Below are positions 39,619 through 48,598 of a DNA stretch of 64,000 bases, piece after piece. Origin of the DNA: Niastella koreensis GR20-10 (GTDB lineage: Bacteria; Bacteroidota; Bacteroidia; Chitinophagales; Chitinophagaceae); NCBI RefSeq assembly GCF_000246855.1, contig NC_016609.1, positions 8,010,744-8,074,743 on the forward strand. Reading direction: 5' to 3'. The translations under genes and the position numbers were made by a program. Position 1 is the first letter of the stretch. Every line of letters starts with the position of its first letter. The notes beneath the pieces are model-generated. The model was not told the origin of the DNA. It did not search any database and worked only from the letters and a program-made list of their open reading frames with translations.

Positions 39619-40734
39619 ATGGTTTGTATGATCCCTAATAAACGGTTCATTTCTTTGGATGTATTTCGTGGCCTGATCATTTGTTTGATGATTATCGTAA
39701 ACACACCTGGCAGTCACGATACCAGTTTTGCCCTGCTGCAACATGCAAACTGGAATGGCTTTACCCTTGCCGACCTGGTATTTCCCTCTTTTCTGTTTGC
39801 TGTAGGCAATGCGCTGTTTTTTTCCATGCAAAAATGGAAAACCATGACGCAGGGCCAGGTACTGGCCAAAATAGGCAAACGCACCCTGCTTCTTTTTTTA
39901 TTAGGTTACCTGTTGTATTGGTTCCCGTTTTTTGAAACCAATACACAGGGTCATATAGTTTTTAAATCTTTTGCCGGAACGCGGATAATGGGCGTATTAC
40001 AGCGAATAGCGTTGTGTTATGGCATTGCTTCCCTGTTGATCTATTATCTGAAGCCCAAAGGTGCCCTCATTGTTTCTGCCATCATCCTGGTTGCTTACCC
40101 CGGGTTATTATTCTGGCTGGGCGATCCTGGCAATAAATTGAACATGGTAGGCAATGCGGTCACCAAATTCGACTTGTGGCTGTTGGGCCCCGACCATATG
40201 AACCATGGTGAAGTAGTGCCCTTTGAACCGGAAGGCATCTTAAGCACCCTGCCTGCCATCACCAATGTGGTGGCGGGGTACCTGGTGGGCTGGTATATTC
40301 AAACAGCAGGTAAAACCAAAAGAATGCTGCTGAGGTTAATTGCAACCGGCGCCGGCCTCACGTTTTTGGGGCTTTGCTGGAATTATGTTATACCCATCAA
40401 CAAAAATCTATGGACAAGCTCTTTTGTGGTACACTCAACAGGGTTGGATTGTTTGCTGCTGGCTGCCATCATTTACATAGCTGATTTTTTAAATATTACC
40501 CGCTGGACCTGGTTTTTTGAAGTGTTTGGCAAAAATGCCCTGTTTATTTACCTGTTGTCGGAAGTAGCGGCTATTCTGTTGCGGGCTACTCATTTGTACA
40601 AATGGATATTTAACCATATTTTTACCATGGCCGGCATGTATACCGGTTCCTTCTTGTTTGCCATTTGGTTTATGCTAATGTGCTGGCTTACAGGCTACAT
40701 TTTAGATAAGCGAAAAATTTACATCCGGGTTTAA
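39619..40734 (+). CDS. Heparan-alpha-glucosaminide N-acetyltransferase-like membrane protein (DUF5009)
   Basis: The protein has 371 residues and about ten membrane helices. RFISLDVFRGLIICLMIIVNTPG at the N-terminus and WNGFTLADLVFPSFLFAVGNAL are the hallmark of the HGSNAT/NagX-like (DUF1624/DUF5009) family, which acetylates amino sugars across the membrane in the lysosomal homologue. Later FGKNALFIYLLSEV matches too. In bacteria it may act on glucosamine or muramic-type sugars; not proven. A second ATG 9 bases inside could also serve as start. It is probably a single gene. Confidence 0.9.
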   Translation: MVCMIPNKRFISLDVFRGLIICLMIIVNTPGSHDTSFALLQHANWNGFTLADLVFPSFLFAVGNALFFSMQKWKTMTQGQVLAKIGKRTLLLFLLGYLLYWFPFFETNTQGHIVFKSFAGTRIMGVLQRIALCYGIASLLIYYLKPKGALIVSAIILVAYPGLLFWLGDPGNKLNMVGNAVTKFDLWLLGPDHMNHGEVVPFEPEGILSTLPAITNVVAGYLVGWYIQTAGKTKRMLLRLIATGAGLTFLGLCWNYVIPINKNLWTSSFVVHSTGLDCLLLAAIIYIADFLNITRWTWFFEVFGKNALFIYLLSEVAAILLRATHLYKWIFNHIFTMAGMYTGSFLFAIWFMLMCWLTGYILDKRKIYIRV

Positions 40735-40797
40735 CATTGCCATCCATAAAAACCCGTATTCATGTTAATTAATTATACATAAAGTTTCCGCTTTTGC

Positions 40798-40828
40798 TTG
40801 CCCCGCCCGTTGATTTGGCGTACCTTTG
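40798..40828 (+). promoter_or_regulatory. typA promoter (TTG-N20-TACCTTTG)
   Basis: The -33 TTG at 40798-40800 and TACCTTTG at 40821-40828 are 20 bases apart, matching the Bacteroidota consensus. The predicted leader before typA is about 85 bases. Confidence 0.7.
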
Positions 40829-40919
40829 CGCCTCGTTTGCCTTTGCTGCAAAAAAAGTAATCAAAGGCATTCATTATTAAGAATTTAAAAAACATTTCCC
40901 GTCAAGGAAAAAGGAATTT

Positions 40920-42728
40920 ATGGATATCAGAAATATCGCCATTATTGCCCACGTAGACCACGGTAAAACAACCCTGGTAGACAAGATCTTACACGCTACC
41001 AAAGTGTTTCGTGACAACCAGGAAACTGGTGAATTGATCATGGACAGTAATGATTTGGAAAGAGAGAGAGGAATCACCATTTTTAGTAAAAACGCGGCTG
41101 TAACATATAAAGACGTTAAGATCAATGTAATTGATACCCCTGGCCACGCCGACTTTGGTGGTGAGGTAGAACGCGTACTGAAAATGGCGGATGGTGTGTG
41201 TTTGCTGGTTGACGCCTTTGAAGGCCCCATGCCACAAACCCGCTTCGTATTACAAAAGGCGCTGCAGTTAAACCTGCGTCCGATTGTGATCATCAACAAA
41301 GTTGATAAGCCTAACTGCCGTCCCGATGAAGTGCACGATGCGGTATTTGAATTATTCTTCAACCTCGACGCTACTGAAGAGCAGCTGAACTTCCCTACTT
41401 ATTATGGTAGCGGTAAAAACGGCTGGTTCAACGATTCATTAACTCAATGTGAAGATATTACGCCGCTGCTGGATGGTATCATTAAACACGTGCCACCACC
41501 AGCTGTGAGCGAAGGTACCCTGCAATTGCAGATCACTTCCCTGGATTATTCTTCATTCCTGGGTCGTATCGCAATCGGTAGAGTTGCACGCGGTGTTATA
41601 AAAGAAAACCAGCCTATTTCATTGGTTCAGGCCGATGGTACCATTAAAAAGACCCGCGTAAAAGAATTATATGTGTTTGAAGGCATGGGCAAGAAAAAGG
41701 TAACCGAGGTAGTAGCCGGTGACCTGTGTGCCGTTGTAGGTATCGAAGGTTTCAACATTGGCGATACCATCGCTGATTTTGAAAACCCCGAAGCATTACC
41801 GGTTATCAGTGTTGACGAGCCTACTATGAACATGACGTTCTCCATCAATAACTCGCCATTCTATGGTAAAGATGGAAAATTCGTTACCAGCCGTCACCTG
41901 CGTGATCGCCTGATGAAAGAAACTGAAAAGAACCTGGCATTGAGAGTAGTGGACAGCGAAGGCGGTGATGCGTTCCTGGTATACGGCCGTGGTATCCTGC
42001 ACTTAGGTGTATTGATTGAAACCATGCGTCGTGAAGGATATGAGTTAACCGTTGGTCAACCCCAGGTTATCGTAAAAGAGATCGATGGCAGAAAGAACGA
42101 ACCATATGAGGTGCTGGTAGTAGACGTGCCACAGGAATTTGCTTCAAAAGTAATTGACCTGGTTACCCGTCGTAAAGGTGAAATGCTGGTGATGGAAACC
42201 AAAGGTGATATGCAACACCTGGAGTTTGAAATCCCTTCACGTGGTTTGATCGGTTTGCGTACACAAATGCTCACCAATACTCAAGGTGAAGCTGTAATGG
42301 CTCACCGCTTCAGTGAATATAAACCCTGGAAAGGTCCAATCCCCGGTCGTAACAACGGTGTGTTGCTGGCCAAAGAAAATGGATCTTCAACCGGTTACTC
42401 ACTCGATAAGCTGCAGGATAGAGGTTCATTCTTTATCGACCCAGGTGAAGAGATCTATGCTGGTCAAATCATTGGCGAGCACATTAAACCAGGCGACCTG
42501 GTAGTGCAGATCACGGAGGGTAAGAAACTCACCAACATGCGCGCCAGCGGTAGCGATGCTGCAACCAACATTGCACCTAAAATTCTGCTTACCCTGGAAG
42601 AATGTATGGAGTATATTCAACAGGATGAGTGTATTGAGGTAACGCCTAACTTCATTCGTATGCGTAAAACCATACTCAATGAAGAAGAAAGAAAGAAACA
42701 GGCGAAGTCGATGAAGGCCGAAGCTTAA
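40920..42728 (+). CDS. typA: Ribosome-associated GTPase TypA/BipA
   Basis: This translational GTPase of 602 residues resembles EF-G. G1 is AHVDHGKTTL (about 9-18), the switch I region ends RGITIF, G3 is DTPGHADFGGE and G4 is NKVD. The C-terminal half has the BipA-specific VYGRGILHLGVLIETMRREGYE and GLIGLRTQMLTNTQGEAVM. It helps assemble the 50S subunit and supports growth at low temperature or stress. It has its own promoter and terminator, so is monocistronic. All motifs are intact. Confidence 0.98.
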   Translation: MDIRNIAIIAHVDHGKTTLVDKILHATKVFRDNQETGELIMDSNDLERERGITIFSKNAAVTYKDVKINVIDTPGHADFGGEVERVLKMADGVCLLVDAFEGPMPQTRFVLQKALQLNLRPIVIINKVDKPNCRPDEVHDAVFELFFNLDATEEQLNFPTYYGSGKNGWFNDSLTQCEDITPLLDGIIKHVPPPAVSEGTLQLQITSLDYSSFLGRIAIGRVARGVIKENQPISLVQADGTIKKTRVKELYVFEGMGKKKVTEVVAGDLCAVVGIEGFNIGDTIADFENPEALPVISVDEPTMNMTFSINNSPFYGKDGKFVTSRHLRDRLMKETEKNLALRVVDSEGGDAFLVYGRGILHLGVLIETMRREGYELTVGQPQVIVKEIDGRKNEPYEVLVVDVPQEFASKVIDLVTRRKGEMLVMETKGDMQHLEFEIPSRGLIGLRTQMLTNTQGEAVMAHRFSEYKPWKGPIPGRNNGVLLAKENGSSTGYSLDKLQDRGSFFIDPGEEIYAGQIIGEHIKPGDLVVQITEGKKLTNMRASGSDAATNIAPKILLTLEECMEYIQQDECIEVTPNFIRMRKTILNEEERKKQAKSMKAEA

Positions 42729-42754
42729 TAATACTTATATAAGTTTTTAATATA

Positions 42755-42787
42755 AAGGGAGCTGTCTGCAAAGGCAGCTCCTTTTTT
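42755..42787 (+). terminator. typA intrinsic terminator
   Basis: AAGGGAGCTGTCT pairs with AGGCAGCTCCTT (a few mismatches) followed by a T-run, 27 bases after the stop. Confidence 0.88.
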
Positions 42788-42842
42788 GTTTGAAAGGGAA
42801 AATAAAATGTCTATTTTGTCCATCTTATAACCCCTTTGTTCT

Positions 42843-43739
42843 ATGAAGAAACAAACCACCCTGGTCATTGCGCTTACCCTGCTTTTATTAATTTTTCAGT
42901 ACTTGTTAAGGATCCCCTATCTTAAAAACCTGTTCAGTGGCAGTATTCAATTCCAGGGGAATCCACAATTGATTTTTGATGTTTTCCTTTCCGCTATTTA
43001 CATGATTGTAGATCTTGTTATAATAGTAACAGGCGCCATAGCACTGGCCCAATCAGATGTACAACAAAAGGAAAGAACATATGCCTGGTTCAGGTACATG
43101 TTTGTAATGATGAGCATTTTTTCGTTATTGATAGAGCTGTATTATTTTTATTTATCCGGCAGATATCTCTTCCACGATCTGTTCCATGGCATTGTACGGG
43201 TAATCATGTTCCCATGCCAGGCTGCATTGGTTGTATTTCTTATCAGGATCAAACCGGCAGGGGCAGTACCGCGGGTGAATTTGCAGGACTATGATGTGGT
43301 TGTATATACCAACAGTACCCACCGGTTTGTGCATTACCTGCTTGATTTTATTTTTATAACTCCCATCTGGCTCAACATAATTCAATTGTTCCTTAATGTG
43401 CGTTCGTTTGGGTGGGGAGGTGATTTCGATAAAGCATTTGTGCAGGTGGCTGCACAACTAATGATAGGGGTCGCTTTCTTTTTCTATTACTTTATCTCGG
43501 AGGCCATCTTCTGCCAAACGTTTGGAAAAATGGCTACCAGATCATGCGTGGTTACCAATGGCGTTGAGTTTTCCAATGGACGGATGTTTATCAGAACGCT
43601 GTCGCGGTTAATTCCTTTTGATAAATTCTCCTTTCTGTTTGGCGCCAACTGGCACGACCGGGCCTCCTCAACTGCCGTAGTATATGTAGATACCTGGGAA
43701 AAAACATTTGAAGACAAGGCAAATAGTGACCTGGGCTAG
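42843..43739 (+). CDS. RDD-family-like membrane protein
   Basis: The protein has 298 residues. Three or four helices occupy the first half (about 5-25, 43-68, 85-105, 118-133). The second half starts VVVYTNSTHRFVHYLLDFIFITPI and ends with the RDD-like pattern FGKMATRSCVVTNGVEFSNGRMFIRTLSRLIPFDKFSFLF...WHDRASSTAVVYV, where the Arg and late W-HD-xS-T resemble RDD proteins. RDD proteins have been linked to ion transport in a few cases, but the family function is mostly unknown. It ends in a CCTGGGC-TAG-GCCCAGG hairpin that includes its stop codon. Confidence 0.8.
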   Translation: MKKQTTLVIALTLLLLIFQYLLRIPYLKNLFSGSIQFQGNPQLIFDVFLSAIYMIVDLVIIVTGAIALAQSDVQQKERTYAWFRYMFVMMSIFSLLIELYYFYLSGRYLFHDLFHGIVRVIMFPCQAALVVFLIRIKPAGAVPRVNLQDYDVVVYTNSTHRFVHYLLDFIFITPIWLNIIQLFLNVRSFGWGGDFDKAFVQVAAQLMIGVAFFFYYFISEAIFCQTFGKMATRSCVVTNGVEFSNGRMFIRTLSRLIPFDKFSFLFGANWHDRASSTAVVYVDTWEKTFEDKANSDLG

Positions 43740-43793
43740 GCCCAGGGGGCGAACAAGTCAATTTTCCCTATATTGCAAAACTTTACTATTACC

Positions 43794-44594
43794 ATGGTTA
43801 AAAATTCAATTTCCAGGTACAAAAACCTGCTTCGCCATATAAGCAACTGGACGGGTTACTTTACCCGGAAATTCAAAAAGGAATTCAGTCCAATGGAGTT
43901 CACCACCAGGGGTAATCCGATCCGCTTCCTGGTGCCCTCCACCGGCCTTTACCTCGTCTTCAAAGAGATCTTCATTACCGACTTCTACGATATTGATAAC
44001 CTGGTAAAACAGCTGCCGGCAAGACCGCTTATTATCGATATAGGCGCCAATGCCGGGTATTTTAATATGATGCTGTTTTCAAAGATCAAAGACGCAACCG
44101 TATATGCGTACGAACCTATCCCCGTGAACTATGAATTATTCAAAAAGAATATTTCATTCAACCCCGGTCTCGAAAAACAGATCCATCTGTTCAATAAAGC
44201 TGTAACCGGAACGCCTGTTGAAAGTGTGGAATTGTTTATGGAGCACTCTGCTGAGAACTCTGTCATTGCTTCTATTTATTCTGATTTCGATCAACAGAAC
44301 AAATACAGCCTTAAGGTGCCTGCCATTTCACTGGAAGAAATTATTAAAAGCAATGGCTTCAACCGAATCGATCTGTTGAAGGTTGATTGCGAAGGAAGTG
44401 AATACCCTATCATCTATGAAACTTCTGCCGCCACCTGGTCGAAGGTTGACAGATTGACGATTGAAGTGCACAACCTGGATAATGACAAGAGAAATCATAA
44501 CCACCTCGGTGAATTTTTAAAGCAACAGGGTTTTAATGTAGAGTCGCAATTTGTACATGCCAATTGTTATGTACTGGATGCTGTTCGTAAATAA
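43794..44594 (+). CDS. FkbM family methyltransferase
   Basis: The ATG at 43794 gives 266 residues; the longer frame begins with TTG. The SAM-binding core is PLIIDIGANAGYFNMMLFSK (motif I), VYAYEPIPVNYELFKKNI and the later FNRIDLLKVDCEGSEYPIIYE (the FkbM D-x-E-G-E/S-E signature). Such enzymes O-methylate sugars or other small molecules. It is the first gene of a run with GT4 and GT2 glycosyltransferases, so it probably methylates a surface-glycan sugar. Confidence 0.93.
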   Translation: MVKNSISRYKNLLRHISNWTGYFTRKFKKEFSPMEFTTRGNPIRFLVPSTGLYLVFKEIFITDFYDIDNLVKQLPARPLIIDIGANAGYFNMMLFSKIKDATVYAYEPIPVNYELFKKNISFNPGLEKQIHLFNKAVTGTPVESVELFMEHSAENSVIASIYSDFDQQNKYSLKVPAISLEEIIKSNGFNRIDLLKVDCEGSEYPIIYETSAATWSKVDRLTIEVHNLDNDKRNHNHLGEFLKQQGFNVESQFVHANCYVLDAVRK

Positions 44595-44613
44595 AGCGTT
44601 ATTATTTTAGTAA

Positions 44614-45672
44614 ATGAATCGTATCACTATCGATTGTGTCTCAGCAAGGAATAAGGTTTCGGGATTATACCAGGTTTGTATGAACCTGGGCAACGCTTTA
44701 TTGCAACAGGCCGATCCCGCACGGGAAGCCTTTACATTTTTCGTGCACAAAAAGCTGCCCGACCTTTTTGGACCTAACCAGCGATACATTATTCAAAAAG
44801 AAACGCATCGTTTTTTTCAGGGTGCATTGCAGGATTGTGATGTTTGGCACAGCACCATCCAGGATGCAAAGATAAAACCCCGCAATCGCAGAATAAAAGT
44901 GGTGCTGACCATTCACGATCTTAACTTCCTTATTCAGCGAAAAGACGAACCTTTTAAAATAAAGAAATACCTGGGCCGCGTACAGGCCAACATCAACCGC
45001 GCCGATCATATTGTTTGTATTTCTGAATTTACCCGGCAAACTGTGTTGCAGAACCTGAAGACCTACGGCAAGCCGGTTGATCTTATTTACAACGGTTCTA
45101 CCATTAAAGAATTTCCCGGTTACGATACACCGGTATACCGGCCTTTCCGTCCCTTCATCTTTGGCCTGGGCGCCCTGGTGCCTAAAAAGAACTTCCATGT
45201 ATTGCCCTGCCTGTTACAGCATAATGAGTACGAACTGGTTGTTGCCGGCACCCGCCACGAAGAATATGTTGCCCAGATAATGAAGGAAGCTGCCTTATAT
45301 GGCGTAGCCGACCGGGTTCATTTAACCGGCGAGATCTCCGAAAAAGATAAGTACTGGTATTATAAGAACTGTACGGCCTTTGCTTTTCCATCACTGGCCG
45401 AAGGCTTTGGTTTACCATTGATAGAGGCTATGTATTTCGGCAAACCGGCATTCATTGCCGCCAACACCAGCCTGCCTGAAATTGGCGGTGACCTGGCCTA
45501 TAGCTTTAACCACTTTGATCCACAGTACATGCAGTCTGTATTTGAAAAAGGGATGCTTCATTATGAACAAACAAAACCAATGCAGGTTATCAGGGAACGG
45601 GCATTGAGGTTTAGCTGGGATCAGGCCGCCATTGACTATTTATCTATTTACCGGCATTTAAACAAGCACTAA
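44614..45672 (+). CDS. Glycosyltransferase family 4 (GT1-type)
   Basis: The protein has 352 residues with a GT-B fold. The C-terminal domain shows FIFGLGALVPKKNFHVLPCLLQ (donor-site loop), TGEISEKDKYWYYKNCTAFAFPSLAEGFGLPLIEAMYFGKPAFIA (the conserved E-GFGLP-EAM motif with nucleotide-sugar contacts). The N-terminal domain has TIHDLNFL and ADHIVCISEFTRQ. It probably adds a hexose to a surface glycan from a nucleotide donor. It starts 19 bases after the methyltransferase and overlaps the next glycosyltransferase by one base. Confidence 0.94.
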   Translation: MNRITIDCVSARNKVSGLYQVCMNLGNALLQQADPAREAFTFFVHKKLPDLFGPNQRYIIQKETHRFFQGALQDCDVWHSTIQDAKIKPRNRRIKVVLTIHDLNFLIQRKDEPFKIKKYLGRVQANINRADHIVCISEFTRQTVLQNLKTYGKPVDLIYNGSTIKEFPGYDTPVYRPFRPFIFGLGALVPKKNFHVLPCLLQHNEYELVVAGTRHEEYVAQIMKEAALYGVADRVHLTGEISEKDKYWYYKNCTAFAFPSLAEGFGLPLIEAMYFGKPAFIAANTSLPEIGGDLAYSFNHFDPQYMQSVFEKGMLHYEQTKPMQVIRERALRFSWDQAAIDYLSIYRHLNKH

Positions 45673-46436
45673 TGACACCTTTATCCGTTGTTATCATCAC
45701 CTATAATGAAGAGAAAAATATTGGCCGCTGCCTGGAAAGCGTAAGGGAAGTAGCCGACGAAATAATTGTGGTGGATTCGCTTTCTACCGATAACACTAAA
45801 GCCATTTGTGCCTCTTATAATGTAAAGTTCATCGAACAGCGGTTCCTGGGTTATATTGAACAAAAGAACTTTGCGCTTGACAGTGCTACCCATGAATATG
45901 CCTTATCGCTCGATGCGGATGAATGCCTTACTGATGAATTGAAGAAGAGCATCCTTGCCGAAAAGCAAAAGGGCCTTACGTTCGACTGTTACAGAATGAA
46001 CCGGCTCAGCTCTTTTTGCGGTCAATGGATAAAACATGGTAACTGGTATCCCGACAGAAAGGTCCGCCTCATCAGCCGCAAAAAAGGAAAATGGGGTGGG
46101 GTGAATCCGCACGATAAAATAGAAATGAATGAAGGCGCCACGCTGAAACAATTAAAGGGCGACATGCTGCATTATACTTACGACAGCATTGACCAGATAA
46201 TGGAACAAACCAACAAGTTCACTACCATTCAGTCGAAGGCGATGTATGAAAGTGGAAAAAGAGCCAACCTGATAAAAATTGTCATAAACCCCTTTATCGC
46301 CTTTGTCTCTGGTTATATTTTCAAAGCCGGCTTTCTCGATGGCTACAATGGTTTTATAATTGCCCGTTATGCCTCACATGCTACCCTGGCCAAGTACGCC
46401 AAACTGTTGCACCTGCAGCGAAAAAACAAGGCCTGA
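45672..46436 (+). CDS. Glycosyltransferase family 2, WaaE/KdtX-like
   Basis: The protein has 254 residues: LSVVIITYNEEKNIGRCLESV (nucleotide site), DEIIVVDSLSTDNT, the metal-binding LDADECLTDELK and a C-terminal NPHDKIEM...HYTYDSIDQ segment. The order matches the WaaE/KdtX LPS-core beta-1,4-glucosyltransferase group. A short hydrophobic segment near residues 205-225 may associate with the membrane. The start ATG shares one base with the preceding gene stop (TAATG), so the two are translationally coupled. Confidence 0.93.
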   Translation: MTPLSVVIITYNEEKNIGRCLESVREVADEIIVVDSLSTDNTKAICASYNVKFIEQRFLGYIEQKNFALDSATHEYALSLDADECLTDELKKSILAEKQKGLTFDCYRMNRLSSFCGQWIKHGNWYPDRKVRLISRKKGKWGGVNPHDKIEMNEGATLKQLKGDMLHYTYDSIDQIMEQTNKFTTIQSKAMYESGKRANLIKIVINPFIAFVSGYIFKAGFLDGYNGFIIARYASHATLAKYAKLLHLQRKNKA

Positions 46437-46487
46437 GCCCCGCTGAATGCAGAAATTTAATATATAAAGCAGTAAAATTTTTCGTTG

Positions 46488-46495
46488 TAACTTTG
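46488..46495 (+). promoter_or_regulatory. Possible -7 element TAACTTTG
   Basis: TAACTTTG matches TAnnTTTG, 18 bases before the ATG of the small CxxC protein. No good -33 element is seen. Confidence 0.4.
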
Positions 46496-46513
46496 CGCCG
46501 TAATTTATTTGCT

Positions 46514-46732
46514 ATGGCAAGAGGAAGTTTACTCCCGGTTATATTGCTGCTGCTGATATTTTTTCTGCCTGCCGATTTGTCGGCTCAATGCTCCATTTGC
46601 ACAAAAACGGCCCAACAATTAGGCGAAAGGCCTGCCAAGGCGCTCAATGCCGGGATTATTTACCTGGGGCTTACCCCATTTTTAATCATCGGGTATATTG
46701 GCTATCGCTGGTGGAAAGACAACAACAATTAA
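46514..46732 (+). CDS. Small exported membrane protein with CxxC motif
   Basis: The ATG at 46514 gives 72 residues; the longer frame starts with TTG. A signal-like segment (about 6-26) ends DLSAQ, immediately followed by CSICTKTAQQLGERPAKALNAG and a second membrane helix (about 50-66), then a short basic tail. I recognise the CSICTKTAQQLG-type short protein as recurrent in Bacteroidota but know no function. The CxxC may bind metal or haem or be redox active. It has its own -7-like element and is not clearly part of the glycan operon. Confidence 0.75.
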   Translation: MARGSLLPVILLLLIFFLPADLSAQCSICTKTAQQLGERPAKALNAGIIYLGLTPFLIIGYIGYRWWKDNNN

Positions 46733-46742
46733 GCCGCCAACA

Positions 46743-47639
46743 TTAAATGACGCGGTAATTCTTATAGGTGAACAGTTGTTTACCGGTTAATTTTTGAATA
46801 GCATACAACACCCTTTCCTTTATGGACATGTTGTTCTTAATGGGCTTGTAATCAAATACCCAGTCCTGGCTATTGATCCTGCTCTGCATTACTCCCGGGT
46901 GCGTTCCTTTAAATTGTTCCAGTACATCTATCTCGCTAAAGTCCCAGCCCTTTTTAAAACGTTCAGCCAGCTCATGCAGTTTAGCATCGTCGTGGTAACG
47001 CTTGGCCATTTCAATTACTTTCTTTGCCTGCTTCTCGGGGTTTCTTACAAAACTGTAATGGTAAATGGTTGCGTCGATCTGCTTCACATGCAGCTTCTCG
47101 CCTTTTTCTTCCAAAAAGTTATTGGGCTCATTGTACTTTCTAAAACCCTGCGAATCGCGGTAGGAGCGAATAGAAGGCAGGGGGCGGATAATGCGGATCT
47201 CTTTATTATGAAATCTTCTTGATGGACCGTAGTGTTTGTAATCACCAAAGAAATTGGTGAAATGAAATAAAAGCCCTTCCACACTTGAATCGTTCAGGTA
47301 ATCGGCCATGGCTTTTTTGATGGCAGGGTAATCTTTTTCGTGGATCACCTCATCTGCCTGAATATGAAAGGCCCAGTCGCCTGTGCAATAATCCAGGCCA
47401 ATGTTGGATTGCTGAGCGAAGATCAACCCTTTTTGCCGCGCTGTTTCGTCCCATACCGTATCAATGATCCTGATCTTGGGATTGTTCAGGCCAGCAACCG
47501 CTTCCCGGGTACCGTCGATAGAATCGCCTATTACCATAATAAACTCATCACAAAGCGGTAATACCGATTGTATGGACTCTATAAAAGGATAGTCATAGAT
47601 AAACCCGTTTCTTATAAAGGAGAATGCGGTCACTTTCAT
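46743..47639 (-). CDS. Glycosyltransferase family 2
   Basis: The protein has 298 residues. VTAFSFIRNGFIYDYPFIESIQSVLPLCDEFIMVIGDSIDGTREAV is the GT-A nucleotide-binding start and WAFHIQADEVIHEKDYPAI has the acidic metal-binding cluster (QADE in place of D-x-D). GGT-like details beyond this are not clear; the C-terminal half (HNKEIRIIRPLPSIRSYRDSQGF, HYSFVRNPEKQAKK) resembles glycosyltransferases that act on LPS or glycan repeats. It is convergent with the small CxxC gene (10 bases apart). Confidence 0.9.
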   Translation of the reverse strand: MKVTAFSFIRNGFIYDYPFIESIQSVLPLCDEFIMVIGDSIDGTREAVAGLNNPKIRIIDTVWDETARQKGLIFAQQSNIGLDYCTGDWAFHIQADEVIHEKDYPAIKKAMADYLNDSSVEGLLFHFTNFFGDYKHYGPSRRFHNKEIRIIRPLPSIRSYRDSQGFRKYNEPNNFLEEKGEKLHVKQIDATIYHYSFVRNPEKQAKKVIEMAKRYHDDAKLHELAERFKKGWDFSEIDVLEQFKGTHPGVMQSRINSQDWVFDYKPIKNNMSIKERVLYAIQKLTGKQLFTYKNYRVI

Positions 47640-47707
47640 GAATCAGTGGGATTTGGCCAAAAATACCCTGTTTTAGCACAAGGGCAAAATTTTTGAACCT
47701 TTTAAAA

Positions 47708-48598
47708 TCAGGCGTATTGTGCAACCAGTTGATACAGATTGAACCGGTTTTCGAGATAAGCGTTTTTTATTTCGGTGTACAACGCCAGCCTGTTTATATC
47801 CTGCATGCGTTTATGTTGAATAAGATGCAGGGCGCGTTGTGTAAGCAGCTGAATATTTTTATCAATGTGATGAGGCCGTTGCTGGTGTTCGCCGATAGCC
47901 GTCATTATGGCGGAAATGCCTTTTCTTTCGTGCGCAATTGTTTTCAATACGGGAATATGGCGGTTCCCCATCGATGATATGCCCAGCAGATTTTTTACAA
48001 ACTGGTCGGCGCCGGGACGGTCGGATTTATTTACAATAAACAGATCGGCTATCTCTAAAAGCCCGGCCTTCATGGTTTGAATATCATCACCAGCTTCGGG
48101 AACCAGCACCACCAGTGTCATATCGGCCAAGCCGGCAATTTCCACTTCGCTTTGTCCCACGCCTACTGTTTCAACCACAATAAAATCAAAAGGCGCGGCT
48201 TTCAGCAGTTCAGTGATCTCAATGATCTTTGGATGTAAACCACCCAGCGAACCGCGGGTAGCCAGCGACCGGATAAATACATTCGGATGAATATACCATT
48301 CGCTCATGCGAATACGATCGCCCAGTACAGCGCCCATATTAAATGGAGAAGAAGGATCAACACAAAGCACGGCTACTCTTTTTCCCTGGCTAACCCATTC
48401 CCCGATCATAGCATCGGTAAGGGTACTTTTACCTGCCCCCGGAGGTCCTGTTATTCCAATGATAGGAACGGACCTGGCGGGCAATGCCTCCAGCAATGTT
48501 TCGTATCCTGGCGTTTCATTCTCCACTAAAGAAATACTGCGGGCGATAGCTTTCATATCGCCCTGTTGCAGCTGGGTTAATAGCAATTGCCAGTTCAT
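47708..48598 (-). CDS. meaB: MeaB-type GTPase (methylmalonyl-CoA mutase chaperone)
   Basis: The protein has 296 residues: Walker A GITGPPGAGKSTLTDAM (48-64), switch DPSSPFNMGAVLGDRIRM, Walker B-like FIVVETVGVGQSEVEI and the base-recognition NKSDRPGAD. MeaB/ArgK GTPases load and protect B12 in methylmalonyl-CoA mutase. No mutase gene is in the window, so it acts on a distant partner. Its start codon overlaps the stop of the GT9 gene by 4 bases, an unusual pairing with a glycan gene. Confidence 0.95.
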   Translation of the reverse strand: MNWQLLLTQLQQGDMKAIARSISLVENETPGYETLLEALPARSVPIIGITGPPGAGKSTLTDAMIGEWVSQGKRVAVLCVDPSSPFNMGAVLGDRIRMSEWYIHPNVFIRSLATRGSLGGLHPKIIEITELLKAAPFDFIVVETVGVGQSEVEIAGLADMTLVVLVPEAGDDIQTMKAGLLEIADLFIVNKSDRPGADQFVKNLLGISSMGNRHIPVLKTIAHERKGISAIMTAIGEHQQRPHHIDKNIQLLTQRALHLIQHKRMQDINRLALYTEIKNAYLENRFNLYQLVAQYA

